A stretch of 64,000 nt of DNA from Ferrovibrio sp. (GTDB lineage: Bacteria > Pseudomonadota > Alphaproteobacteria > Ferrovibrionales > Ferrovibrionaceae), in assembly GCF_029255545.1 (NCBI RefSeq), contig NZ_JANLJJ010000009.1, forward strand, positions 21,287-85,286. The letters run 5' to 3'. The position numbers and the translations under genes were made by a program. This document shows, piece after piece, positions 42,650-51,422 of the stretch. Position 1 is the first letter of the stretch; each line of letters starts with the position of its first letter. The notes under the pieces were generated by a model that had not been told where the DNA came from, searched no databases, and saw only the letters and a list, made by a program, of their open reading frames with translations.

Positions 42650-43243
42650 CGTGGCCTTCACCGATGGCCGCTCGAAGAAGCGCGCCGCCCAGGCCGCGGT
42701 CTGCGGATAGTTCTGCCGCCAGTTCATGTCGCCGAAGCGGAAATCGAGATAACCCAAAGCGCAGGCGATCGTCACCGTGCCGATATCGACGCGGTCGCCG
42801 AAGGCCGGCGCCAGCGTCTCGATCTCGGCCATGGCGCCGAGCACCTTTTTCATCTGGCCGTCGGCCCAGTCGGACCAGCGCTTGTCTTCCGGCCGCAGGA
42901 AACCTTCGTAGCGCACCAGCAGGGCGGCATCGAGCAGGCCATCGCCCAGGGCCTGCTGGCGCAGCACGGCCCAGCGCGAGGCATCGGCGGGGAAGAATTT
43001 CCTGCCCTGATGCAGCGTGTCGAGATATTCGCAGATCACCCGGCTGTCGAAGAGATGCAGGCCGTCATCGGTCACCAGGGTCGGCACCTTGGCGACCGGA
43101 TTGGCCTTGGCCACGTCCGGGTTCTGCGCCACCGGCGTGGTGGCCGCCGGGATGCGCTCGATCTTCGCGTCCAGGCCGGTTTCCAGCGCCAGGATCACGA
43201 CTTTGCGCACATAGGGCGAGGTGGGGGAATAATAGAGCTTCAT
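42635..43243 (-). CDS. Glutathione S-transferase
   Basis: A 202-residue cytoplasmic GST. The thioredoxin-like N-terminal domain has the SPTSPYVRKV active-site loop, with Ser as candidate catalytic residue, the cis-Pro KVPTLVTDDG, and DSRVICEYLDTL, which binds the gamma-glutamyl group. The C-terminal helical domain includes VDIGTVTIACALGYLDFRF, the N-capping region of the fold. Substrate class is unknown. It is transcribed away from a 372-bp gap. Confidence 0.92.
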   Translation of the reverse strand: MKLYYSPTSPYVRKVVILALETGLDAKIERIPAATTPVAQNPDVAKANPVAKVPTLVTDDGLHLFDSRVICEYLDTLHQGRKFFPADASRWAVLRQQALGDGLLDAALLVRYEGFLRPEDKRWSDWADGQMKKVLGAMAEIETLAPAFGDRVDIGTVTIACALGYLDFRFGDMNWRQNYPQTAAWAARFFERPSVKATVPVG

Positions 43244-43615
43244 GGGGTTTCCTCGTTGACGTTGACCGGCAGACTAACGGCCGGGCGCCAGCGACGCCAT
43301 GCAGACAATTGCGACAATACGAGCCGACACGACCATGCGAACCGGGAAAAAAGCGCCGGCGGTGCCCGGGTGGGACCCGGCACGGCCGGCGCAAGTGTCC
43401 GTCTCGCCACCCGGCCGTGAGAGAGACCCAAGGCCGGGGTTACTCGCAGCCCGATGCAGCTTGGCACCGGATGCTGACTACAACAAAGCAGGTTTCATGC
43501 CAGCGCCGCCGGGCCGTTTCCGACCGGTTATCGCCTGCTGCCGCCGGCCTCTTGCGCAAGAAGCGGGCGATGTCGCGGTCCGCCTGCCCACCGGCAAGGC
43601 AGGCCGGGCCTTTGA
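43244..43615. other. 372-bp gap containing a minus-strand terminator and possible RNA
   Basis: No protein-coding frame here is convincing. A strong intrinsic terminator (43347-43392) is oriented to stop minus-strand transcription arriving from the DUF3429 gene, more than 220 bp past its stop codon. Between them, the minus-strand RNA can form a GTCTC...GAGAC stem (43406-43432) and other GC pairs. I recognised no riboswitch or sRNA family. It may be a long 3' UTR or an unlisted small RNA. Confidence 0.45.
43347..43392 (-). terminator. Intrinsic terminator, minus strand, of unknown transcript
   Basis: GCGCCGGC (43353-43360) pairs with GCCGGCGC (43385-43392), and GTGCCCGGGT inside extends the stem with small mismatches. 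Read on the minus strand it is followed by six T (43352-43347). Confidence 0.75.
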
Positions 43616-44071
43616 TCAGGCCAGCAGAGCGGCGAAAAGCAGGCTGCCGGCGGCGGCCAGGGTGAGCGGCGGCCGCAGCCGGGCATACCAGAACGGGGTC
43701 CATCCACGAAGGCCGGCCCAGAAATCGAAACCCAGCAGCAATACGAAACCACCGGCCAGATAAAGCCAGCCGGCTTCGGCCGACAGCCACAGCGCCGGCC
43801 AGGCATAAAGCGCCGGCAATATGCTGGCCGCATACTGGCGCGGACGATGCTCACGCATCGCCAGGCCCCAATGCACCCCGCCCATGAAGCTCAGGATCGC
43901 GATGCCATAGCCGGTGAGCAGGGTTTCCGCGACGAAATTGCCCGGCACCGGCGCAAACCGCACCGCCAGCGCCAGCAGGATGAAAAGCAGCGCGCCGGCG
44001 GCGCCGAGCCAGAGCGCCATCGGCGGCACACGCCCAGGCATAACGGACTCAGGCATGGCCGCTTCAGGCAT
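43616..44071 (-). CDS. DUF3429 membrane protein
   Basis: A 151-residue inner-membrane protein of about five helices matching DUF3429. Visible marks are LWLGAAGALLFILLALAV, TGYGIAILSFMGGVHWGLAM with the conserved GGVHWG, and GFDFWAGLRGWTPFWYARLR near the end. The start is uncertain: the first residues MPEAAMPESVMPG come from a 15-bp DNA repeat and several ATG codons compete. It overlaps the upstream gene's end by 8 bp. Function unknown. It is followed by an unusually distant terminator. Confidence 0.82.
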   Translation of the reverse strand: MPEAAMPESVMPGRVPPMALWLGAAGALLFILLALAVRFAPVPGNFVAETLLTGYGIAILSFMGGVHWGLAMREHRPRQYAASILPALYAWPALWLSAEAGWLYLAGGFVLLLGFDFWAGLRGWTPFWYARLRPPLTLAAAGSLLFAALLA

Positions 44072-44393
44072 GGCCGGCTGGAGGGCTCTGGCGCGCGGCC
44101 GTGTCCATCGCGCGCAAAGCCGTGGCCTGCAATTCGGTGGCCAGCCGCTGGGTCACCGGCAAAGGCGCATGGATCATCGCGGCGCGGATCGCGGTCGCCA
44201 TGCTCAAGGCCTGCAGCATGTCGCCATTGCTGGTGTCGCCCAGCAGGGCGATCTCGCGATCCAGGGTTTCCAGGATGGCGGTGAGCAGCTGGCTAACCCG
44301 CATGGGCGAGCCGGTTTCGGCATGCAGCGGAAAGCTGATCTCGAACACATCGCCGGTCCTGGTGCGCGCGGTATAGGGTAGATGGCTTGGCAT
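44064..44393 (-). CDS. Small helical protein of unknown function
   Basis: A 109-residue soluble protein. The N-terminal third reads as beta strands (TARTRTGDVFEISFPLHAE) and the rest as helices (VSQLLTAILETLDREIALLG, then MATAIRAAMIHA). There are no Cys, no signal peptide and no motif I know. It lies 72 bp downstream of the transglutaminase gene and overlaps the DUF3429 gene by 8 bp, so it may be in the same transcript as either. It could be a small partner of the transglutaminase/ATP-grasp system, but this is inference from position. Confidence 0.65.
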   Translation of the reverse strand: MPSHLPYTARTRTGDVFEISFPLHAETGSPMRVSQLLTAILETLDREIALLGDTSNGDMLQALSMATAIRAAMIHAPLPVTQRLATELQATALRAMDTAARQSPPAGHA

Positions 44394-44465
44394 GCGCCTC
44401 TCCGGTTGCTGGACTGCGGTGTTTCAGACAAGACATAGGGCGCCACGCAGCGCCGGCCAGCGAAT

Positions 44466-45350
44466 TCAGCCGAGCGGCAGCAATTCGACGGCCACGCCGA
44501 CGCGATGCGGCCCGCCACCCAGCACCACGCCGCGCACCGGACTGATATCGCCGTAATCGCGGCCGATCGCCGCCGTCACATGCTCGTCGGAGCAGATCAG
44601 GTTGTTGGTGGGATCAAGATCGATCCAGCCCAGCGAAGGCCCGCACCAGACGCTGATCCAGGCATGGCTGGCATCGGCGCCGCGCAGGCCTTCGGCAGTC
44701 TTGTCATCGGGCTTCAGCGTGCGGATATAACCCGAGACATACCGCGCCGCGAGGCCCAGCCCGCGCAGCATGGCGATCTGCAGATGGGCGAAATCCTGGC
44801 ATACGCCGGCGCGCTTCTGCATCACGGCGGCCACCGGCGTGAAGACTTCCGTGGCGGCGGGGTCGTAGCGGAAATCGCGATAGATGCGGCCGGTGAGATC
44901 GACCACCGCCTCCAGGATCGGGCGGCCCGGCGCGAAGCTGGACTGGGCATAGGCCAGTGCCTCGTCGCTCGGCTGCGCCATCGGCGAGTCATGCGCGAAT
45001 TCGCTTTCGCGCACCGGCTCGGGGAACCCGTCGCCGCACAGGGCCTCGCGGATATCCTCCCATGCCGGCGTGGCGGCCGGATCGGGCGGCTCCAGCGGAT
45101 CGACCTCGACCTCGGCGCGCAGCTCGACATCGAAGCGGGTATGCGGTTCGTCGATGGTGAGGTTGGCGATGCGGTTGCCGAAATGATCGACCTGGGCGGC
45201 GATCCGTCCGGCATTGGGATTGGTGGTGACGGTGCAGGATTTCACCCGCTGGCGCGGCAGCTCCGGCAGCGCCAGATGCAGCATGTGATGCGAGATATCG
45301 ACCGCCCAGGAATAGCTGTAGGAGGTGGTATGGCGCAGGCGGTATTTCAT
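44466..45350 (-). CDS. Transglutaminase-like protein (small, of amidoligase cluster)
   Basis: A 294-residue transglutaminase-like cysteine peptidase. It has an N-terminal beta domain (YRLRHTTSYSYSW, bacterial transglutaminase N), then the catalytic Cys184 in RAGVCQDFAHLQ, His229 in ASHAWISVW and Asp246 in GWIDLDPTN, in the correct order. No signal peptide is visible, so it is cytoplasmic. The start is set by a one-base overlap (TGATG) with the ATP-grasp gene, a translational coupling. In known genomes this gene accompanies ATP-grasp/alpha-E and TGase-DUF2126 genes, a cluster proposed to make or modify peptides. Confidence 0.9.
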   Translation of the reverse strand: MKYRLRHTTSYSYSWAVDISHHMLHLALPELPRQRVKSCTVTTNPNAGRIAAQVDHFGNRIANLTIDEPHTRFDVELRAEVEVDPLEPPDPAATPAWEDIREALCGDGFPEPVRESEFAHDSPMAQPSDEALAYAQSSFAPGRPILEAVVDLTGRIYRDFRYDPAATEVFTPVAAVMQKRAGVCQDFAHLQIAMLRGLGLAARYVSGYIRTLKPDDKTAEGLRGADASHAWISVWCGPSLGWIDLDPTNNLICSDEHVTAAIGRDYGDISPVRGVVLGGGPHRVGVAVELLPLG

Positions 45351-47920
45351 CAGGAGCCAAATCCGAAAGAGCGCGCCACCTGCACATGGCTGAAATAGCT
45401 GCGCGAGAGCTGATCGGAGATATCCATCAACGCATCGCAGGCGGCATCCAGGCTGCCGCGCAGGCGGGTGCTGAGCTGCGCCATCTCGTCGCGCGGGATG
45501 TCGTCGCGGTCGAAACGCGCCACCAGATCGGCAAACGGCTTGGTCAGCGCCAGGCAATCGGCGCCGCGCGGCGGCGCATCGGGATTGGGCAGGGCATCAA
45601 GATGCTGCGCCATGGTCTGCAGCTGGAAGGCCAGCGCATGCGGATTGCTGCCATCGAGCAGCAGCAGGTCGAACACGGCCGCCGCCTGCAGGGCGGCGCG
45701 ATAGCGCCGGCGATAGGTGAGCGTGGAATCGCTGACCTCGAGCGCGACGCGGAAGGCGGATTCGCTGCTCTGGCCCAGCACGGTGGTGGCGGCCGAGACG
45801 CTGCGGGTGATGAAGACGCCGCGTTCCAGGCGGCGGCCGAAATCGAGGAAACGCCAGCCCGAGCCGCGCGTCATGTGTTCGGCCAGCATGCCGGCAATCG
45901 CGGCGGTGGCACGGATCATCTGGTCGCAGAATTCCAGCATGGCATCGACATCGCCGGCGGCCGCCGGCTGGCTGATGCGCAGCTCGCCCAGCAGATGATT
46001 GAGCATGCGCCACATATCGGCCGAGAAACGGTGCCGCGACACGGCGGCCAGCCGCTCGATGCCGTCGATGGTCTGGCCCAGCAGCTGGCTGGGCGCGCAG
46101 GCGCGCGTGATGGCGCCGACGAACAAGGCCGAATCCGGCGGCGCGGCAGCCGCCTTCTGGTCGAGCAGGCCGCAGCGCGCCATCGCGCGCGCCAGCACCG
46201 CCATCTCGACCAGGTCGCGGGCGGAGGAGAATTCACCGACCAGACGTGAGAGCACGGCGCGCAGCAGCCGGGCGCCGCCATCCAGCCGCTCGACGCTGCG
46301 GCCAAGCCAGTAGAGGTCGTCGGCAACGCGGCTCTGCAGCGTGCCCGAGGAGCGCCGCAGCGCCAGCCGCTGGCGCGTCGCCGCGCCGCGGATCACCGTG
46401 GGGCCCTGGTCCTTGGCCACCACCCAGACATCCTTGTTGACGCCGCCGCGCTGCAACGTGGCGGCGAAGGGATCGTTGCTGCTGGGCACGCGGGCCAGGC
46501 CACCGGGCATCACCACGTAATCCTCGCCATCGGCCACCACCTGCACGCGGAGCAGGATCGGCTGCGGCTCCAGCCCCTTGTCGCCCAGGCCGGGCGAGAC
46601 GGATGGAACGATACGCTCCTGCGCCACATAATCGCCGGGCCGCGCCCTGACCTGGGCCAGGAAGCTGGCGCGTTCGGCATCCGACAGGCTGCCGACCACG
46701 ACCGGCCGGTCATTCAGGCCATAAGCGCCGCGCACCACCAGTTCGTCGAACCGCGTCTGCACCTCGGTCATCGCGTAGGACTGGCCGCACCACCAGGTGG
46801 CGATCGACGGCAGGGCCAGCGTCTCGCCCAGCAGATGCTCGCTCAGTTTCGGCAGGAAGGCCTGCAGGGCCGGCGCGCCAGCCAGGCCGCTGCCGATGGC
46901 GTTGCTGACGCCGACCTGGTTGTCGCGCAAGGCCTGCAGCAGGCCGACGACGCCGAGCGTTGAATCGGCGCGCAGTTCCAGCGGGTCGCACCATTCGCCA
47001 TCGAGCCGGCGCAGGATCACGTCGACCGGTTCCAGTCCGGCCAGGGTTTTGATGAAGATGCGGCCATCGCGCATGGTGAGGTCGGCGCCTTCCACCAGCG
47101 TGGCGCCGAGTTCGCGCGCCAGATAGATATGCTCGAAATAAGCCTCGTTATACGGCCCCGGGGTGAGCAGCACGACACGCGGATTGTCGGATTGCTGCGG
47201 CGCGCGGGCGGCCAGATCGGCCTGCCAGTATTCGAAATAGGCATTCAGCGGCCGCACGCGGCATTGCCGCAACGCCTGGCCGAGCAGGCGCGACATGACC
47301 CGGCGGTTCTGCAAAGCATAGCCGGCGCCGGCCGGCGCCTGGGTGCGGTCGGCGATCACGCGCCAGATGCCGTCGGGGCCACGCACCAGCTCGGCGGCGT
47401 AATGCTGCAGCATGCGGCCCTGCGGTTTCCCATCGGTGCGGCGCGCCGCGCGCAGGAAATCGCGATGGCCATAAACCAGCGCCGGCGGCAGGCGATGCCG
47501 CAGCAGCAGATCCATCGGACCATAGAGATCGCGCAGCATCGCATCGAGCAGGCGGGCGCGCTGGATCAGGCCGGTCTCGATGCCGGCCCATTCCTCGGCC
47601 GAAAGCAGCACCGGCACCGGATCGAGCCGCCAGGGCCGCTGTTCCGGCAAAGGCGGCGCGATGGCCGCGCCGCTTGGCCCCGGACTGCCCGGCAGCTCGT
47701 AGAGATTGTAGGTGACGCCTTCGTCTTCCAGATACTGGCGGCCGCGTTCGGCGCGTTCGGACAGGCCGGCCGCGCCAAGCTCGCTCAAGGTGGCCAGCAA
47801 GGGCTGCCAGTGCGGCCGGATCACGCCCTGGCCGGTGACCATCTCGTCATAGGCCTCACCCGGCGCGGGCCTGGCCGGCGTCGTGGTGGGGGAAAACTTG
47901 GCCTGCAGGGGCGAATTCAT
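45350..47920 (-). CDS. Fused circularly permuted ATP-grasp and alpha-E protein
   Basis: An 856-residue two-domain protein. The N-terminal part (about 20-480) matches circularly permuted ATP-grasp amidoligases: ADRTQAPAGAGYALQNR, VVLLTPGPYNEAYFEHIYLARELG, LRRLDGEWCDPLELRADS and YVAQERIVPSVSPG. The C-terminal part (about 540-840) is an alpha-E domain (LYWLGRSVERLDGGARLL, then LGELRIS), with helical repeats. These often occur as separate genes; here they are fused. The longest frame runs to 48253 but its N terminus overlaps the DUF2126 gene, so I start at the ATG at 47920, with 47923 an alternative. It is coupled to the next gene. Confidence 0.9.
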   Translation of the reverse strand: MNSPLQAKFSPTTTPARPAPGEAYDEMVTGQGVIRPHWQPLLATLSELGAAGLSERAERGRQYLEDEGVTYNLYELPGSPGPSGAAIAPPLPEQRPWRLDPVPVLLSAEEWAGIETGLIQRARLLDAMLRDLYGPMDLLLRHRLPPALVYGHRDFLRAARRTDGKPQGRMLQHYAAELVRGPDGIWRVIADRTQAPAGAGYALQNRRVMSRLLGQALRQCRVRPLNAYFEYWQADLAARAPQQSDNPRVVLLTPGPYNEAYFEHIYLARELGATLVEGADLTMRDGRIFIKTLAGLEPVDVILRRLDGEWCDPLELRADSTLGVVGLLQALRDNQVGVSNAIGSGLAGAPALQAFLPKLSEHLLGETLALPSIATWWCGQSYAMTEVQTRFDELVVRGAYGLNDRPVVVGSLSDAERASFLAQVRARPGDYVAQERIVPSVSPGLGDKGLEPQPILLRVQVVADGEDYVVMPGGLARVPSSNDPFAATLQRGGVNKDVWVVAKDQGPTVIRGAATRQRLALRRSSGTLQSRVADDLYWLGRSVERLDGGARLLRAVLSRLVGEFSSARDLVEMAVLARAMARCGLLDQKAAAAPPDSALFVGAITRACAPSQLLGQTIDGIERLAAVSRHRFSADMWRMLNHLLGELRISQPAAAGDVDAMLEFCDQMIRATAAIAGMLAEHMTRGSGWRFLDFGRRLERGVFITRSVSAATTVLGQSSESAFRVALEVSDSTLTYRRRYRAALQAAAVFDLLLLDGSNPHALAFQLQTMAQHLDALPNPDAPPRGADCLALTKPFADLVARFDRDDIPRDEMAQLSTRLRGSLDAACDALMDISDQLSRSYFSHVQVARSFGFGS

Positions 47921-47945
47921 CATCCCGTCCGAATCGGGCGGGAGT

Positions 47946-50900
47946 TTACCCGGTTCGCAGATCAAGGGTAAGCGGCTGTTCGCGCGACAAAGCCGCGACC
48001 GGCGGCGGCAATGGCCCCGGCGTGTGGCCCATGGCGAAGAACCGGGCCCGGCGCCTGGCCTCGGCCTCGTTGCCGTTGACCGGGAAGGTGTCGTAGCTGC
48101 GCCCGCCGGGATGGGCGACGTGATAGCTGCAGCCAGCCAGGGCGCGACCGTTCCAGCCATCGAACAGGTCGATACCGAGCGGCGTATGCACGCCGATGGA
48201 GGGATGCATCGCGCTGGGCGGCGCCCAGGCCTTGTAGCGCAGGCCGGCGACATATTCGCCCGGCACGCCGGTGCCGCGCAGGGGCAGCGCGCGGCCGTTC
48301 ACCGCCAGCACATGGCGGCCATCGACCAGGCCCTTCACCTTCACCTGCAAGCGTTCGACGGAAGAATCGACGTAGCGCGCCGTGCCGCTGCCGGTCGCCT
48401 CCTCGCCCAGCACATGCCAGGGCTCGAGCGCATGGCGCAGCTCCACCTCGATGCCGCGCGCGGCGATTTCGCCGATCTTGGGAAAACGGAATTCGGCATG
48501 GGCGGCGAACCAGTCGGGGTCGAAGCCGAAGCCGCGATCCTTCAGGTCGTCCAGCACATCGTGGAAATCCTGCAGGCAGAAATGCGGCAGCAGGAATTCG
48601 TCATGCAGCCGCGTGCCCCAGCGGATCGGCTTACGCGTATAGGGCCGTTCCCAGAAGGCGGCCAGCAGGCCGCGCAGCAGCAGTTGCTGCGCCAGGCTCA
48701 TCCGCGCATCGGGCGGCATCTCGAAGGCGCGCAGCTCGACCAGGCCAAGGCGGCCGGTTGGCCCGTCGGGCGAATAGAGCTTGTCGATGCAGAATTCGGT
48801 GCGATGCGTGTTGCCGGTGATGTCGACCAGCACGTTGCGGAAGATGCGATCCACCAGCCACAGCGGCGGATCTGGATTCTTTGCCACCTGTTCGAAGGCG
48901 ATCTCCAGATTGACCAGCGCATCATCGCGGCCCTCGTCGACGCGCGGATGCTGCGAGGTCGGACCTATAAAGAGGCCGGAGAACAGATAGGACAGCGAGG
49001 GATGGTTCTGCCAGTAGCCGACCAGGCTGCGCAGCAGGTCGGGCCGGCGAAGGAACGGACTGTCGGGCGGCGTGGCCGCGCCCATCACCACATGGTTGCC
49101 GCCGCCGGTGCCGACATGACGGCCGTCGAGCATGAATTTCTCGGTGCCGAGCCGGGTCTGCCGCGCCTCCTCATACAGCGCGGTGGTGCGTTCAGCCAGC
49201 TCGCGCCAGTCGGCGGAAGGATGGATGTTCACCTCGATCACGCCGGGATCGGGCGTGACACTGAAATGCAGCAGGCGCGCATCGCGCGGCGGCAGGTAGC
49301 CTTCGATCACCACCTTGCGGCCCAGCATCGCCGCCGTGTCCTCGATGGCGGTGACCAGATCGAGATAATCCTCGGCCTGTTCCAGCGGCGGCATGAAGAC
49401 ATGCAGCAGGCCGCCGCGCGGCTCGATGCACATGGCGGTGCGCACCACGCCTGAATCGGATTGCTGGCTGGCCGGCAAGGGCGTCTGCTCGCGAGGAGCG
49501 GTCGCGTAATTCTGCCCGCGCGCCCAGGCCTGCATGCGCTCAGCGACGACGCGGTGCGCCTGGCGGAACTGCCCTTGCGGCGGCAGCGGCGGCTGATCCT
49601 GCATGGTATCGGGCACATGCTGGTAGGGATAATCCTGCGCCACCACCCAGGGCAGGGAATCCAGCGGCAGGCGCAGGCCCATCGGGGAATCGCCGGGCAG
49701 CAGATACATGGTCTGCGGCCGGAAAAACCACGGGCCGGAGCGCCAGCGTTTCGATCCGTTCAGCCCCTCGCGCTGCAGCGGCAGGGCGTAGCCGGCCACC
49801 TTGTCGAGACCCTGTTCAAAGATGCGCGCCAGCCGCGCGCGCTCTTCCGGGTCGGTCAGGTGCGACTGGAAGGGATCGACATTCACCGGCAGGCGGCGTT
49901 CGCGCCACAGGTAATACCACAGGTCCTCGTAACCCGGGATACGATAGCCGGGATCGAGTTGCAGGCGTTCGGCCAGCGTGGCAGCAAACAGATCGGCATC
50001 CTGCGGCGTCGCGCCATCACCGGCATCTTCATCGGCGGCGAGCAACGCGCGGTCGCGCCAGACCGGCTCGCCATCGCGGCGCCAGTGGCAGCTCAAGGCC
50101 CAGCGCGGCAATTGCTCGCCGGGATACCATTTGCCCTGGCCGTAATGCAGCAAGGGCGAGATCGCGAAACGATCCGCCAGGCGGCGCAGCAGGCGGCCGG
50201 CCAGCAGGCGCTTGTTGGGACCGAGCGCCGCGGTGTTCCATTCGTCGCCGTCCATGTCGTCGATGGACACGAAGGTCGGCTCGCCGCCCATGGTCAGCCG
50301 CACATCGCCGCCTTGCAGCCTCGCATCCACCGCATCGCCAAGATCGAGCATCTTCCGCCAGCTCTCGTCCGAGATCGGCTTGGTGACACGCGGCGTTTCG
50401 CGGAAGCGCGTCACCTTCATCTCATGGGAGAATTCCACCTCGGCTTTTTCCAGCCCGCCGCTGATCGGCGCGGCCGATTGCGGCTCGGGCGTGGCAGCCA
50501 GCGGGATATGCCCCTCGCCCGCCATCAGGCCAGAAGTGGGATCAAAGCCGATCCAGCCGGCGCCGGGCAGATAGACCTCGACCCAGGCATGCAGGTCGGT
50601 GAAATCGGCGACCGGCCCTTCCGGGCCATCAAGCGGCTTGATGTCGGCCACAAGCTGGATCAGGTAGCCCGAGACGAACCGCGCCGCGAAACCCAGATGG
50701 CGCAATGCCTGCACCAGCAGCCATGAGGTGTCGCGGCAGGACCCGCTTTTGAGCCTGAGCGTCTCTTCCGCGCCCTGCACGCCGGGCTCCATGCGGATCA
50801 GGTATTTGATCTCCTGGCTGAGCCGCTGGTTGAGCCCAACCAGGAAATCGATCGTGCGGGCGCGTTCGCGCGGCACGGCGGCAAGCCACTGGCTGAGCAA

Positions 50901-51275
50901 CCGACCGGGCGGATCGACGCGCTGGAACGGCGCCAGCTCCTGCTCCAGTCCCGGGTCGTAGTCGAAGGGAAAATGCTCGGCATCGGGCTCAAGGAAAAAG
51001 TCGAAGGGATTGATCACCGCCATGTCGGCGACCAGATCGACCACCACCTCGAACCTGTCGGTTCGTTCCGGGAAGACCAGGCGGGCGAGGTAATTGCCCT
51101 GCGGGTCCTGCTGCCAGTTGTTGAAATGATCCTGCGGCTGGATTTTCAGCGCATAGCTGATGATCGGCGTGCGGCAATGCGGGGCCGGCCGCAATCGCAC
51201 CGTCTGCGGCCCCAGCGCGATCAGCCTGTCGTAACGGTAGGTGGTACGGTGATGCAGCGCGACCTGGATGCTCAT
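47946..51275 (-). CDS. Large transglutaminase-DUF2126 protein
   Basis: A 1109-residue cytoplasmic protein. The N-terminal 280 residues are a transglutaminase-like domain with Cys180 (KSGSCRDTSW), His229 (FTDLHAWVEVY) and Asp245 (GWIGFDPTSGL), the complete triad. The remaining 800 residues match DUF2126: LTMGGEPTFVSIDDMDGDEWNTAALG, YGQGKWYPGEQLPRWALSCHWR, and HPSADWRELAERTTALYEEARQTRL. It is the first gene of the operon leading into the ATP-grasp gene 25 bp downstream. Family predictions place it in peptide or glutamate-ligase biology, without experimental proof. Confidence 0.92.
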   Translation of the reverse strand: MSIQVALHHRTTYRYDRLIALGPQTVRLRPAPHCRTPIISYALKIQPQDHFNNWQQDPQGNYLARLVFPERTDRFEVVVDLVADMAVINPFDFFLEPDAEHFPFDYDPGLEQELAPFQRVDPPGRLLSQWLAAVPRERARTIDFLVGLNQRLSQEIKYLIRMEPGVQGAEETLRLKSGSCRDTSWLLVQALRHLGFAARFVSGYLIQLVADIKPLDGPEGPVADFTDLHAWVEVYLPGAGWIGFDPTSGLMAGEGHIPLAATPEPQSAAPISGGLEKAEVEFSHEMKVTRFRETPRVTKPISDESWRKMLDLGDAVDARLQGGDVRLTMGGEPTFVSIDDMDGDEWNTAALGPNKRLLAGRLLRRLADRFAISPLLHYGQGKWYPGEQLPRWALSCHWRRDGEPVWRDRALLAADEDAGDGATPQDADLFAATLAERLQLDPGYRIPGYEDLWYYLWRERRLPVNVDPFQSHLTDPEERARLARIFEQGLDKVAGYALPLQREGLNGSKRWRSGPWFFRPQTMYLLPGDSPMGLRLPLDSLPWVVAQDYPYQHVPDTMQDQPPLPPQGQFRQAHRVVAERMQAWARGQNYATAPREQTPLPASQQSDSGVVRTAMCIEPRGGLLHVFMPPLEQAEDYLDLVTAIEDTAAMLGRKVVIEGYLPPRDARLLHFSVTPDPGVIEVNIHPSADWRELAERTTALYEEARQTRLGTEKFMLDGRHVGTGGGNHVVMGAATPPDSPFLRRPDLLRSLVGYWQNHPSLSYLFSGLFIGPTSQHPRVDEGRDDALVNLEIAFEQVAKNPDPPLWLVDRIFRNVLVDITGNTHRTEFCIDKLYSPDGPTGRLGLVELRAFEMPPDARMSLAQQLLLRGLLAAFWERPYTRKPIRWGTRLHDEFLLPHFCLQDFHDVLDDLKDRGFGFDPDWFAAHAEFRFPKIGEIAARGIEVELRHALEPWHVLGEEATGSGTARYVDSSVERLQVKVKGLVDGRHVLAVNGRALPLRGTGVPGEYVAGLRYKAWAPPSAMHPSIGVHTPLGIDLFDGWNGRALAGCSYHVAHPGGRSYDTFPVNGNEAEARRRARFFAMGHTPGPLPPPVAALSREQPLTLDLRTG

Positions 51276-51422
51276 GCCACTCTCTCGGACAAGGACGATC
51301 TGATGCGATGCAATCGGTATGCCGGGCTGCTGTCCAGCCTAAAACGGCCATGCGGCAGGGAAGTTGCCCAAGGCCGGGCCGGAGCGGCGGATTTTTAGGC
51401 AGAGTTGGCCAGAAGCCGCCAG

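Noticed and set aside
43244-43615. A cobalamin or other riboswitch in the gap upstream of GST
   Set aside because: The GC-rich hairpins do not contain the conserved core of any riboswitch I know, and the terminator faces away from GST's start.
47924-48253. An extended N terminus of the ATP-grasp/alpha-E protein
   Set aside because: The extra 110 codons are an out-of-frame reading of the upstream DUF2126 gene and resemble no ATP-grasp sequence; the ATG at 47920 follows a usable GGACGG site.
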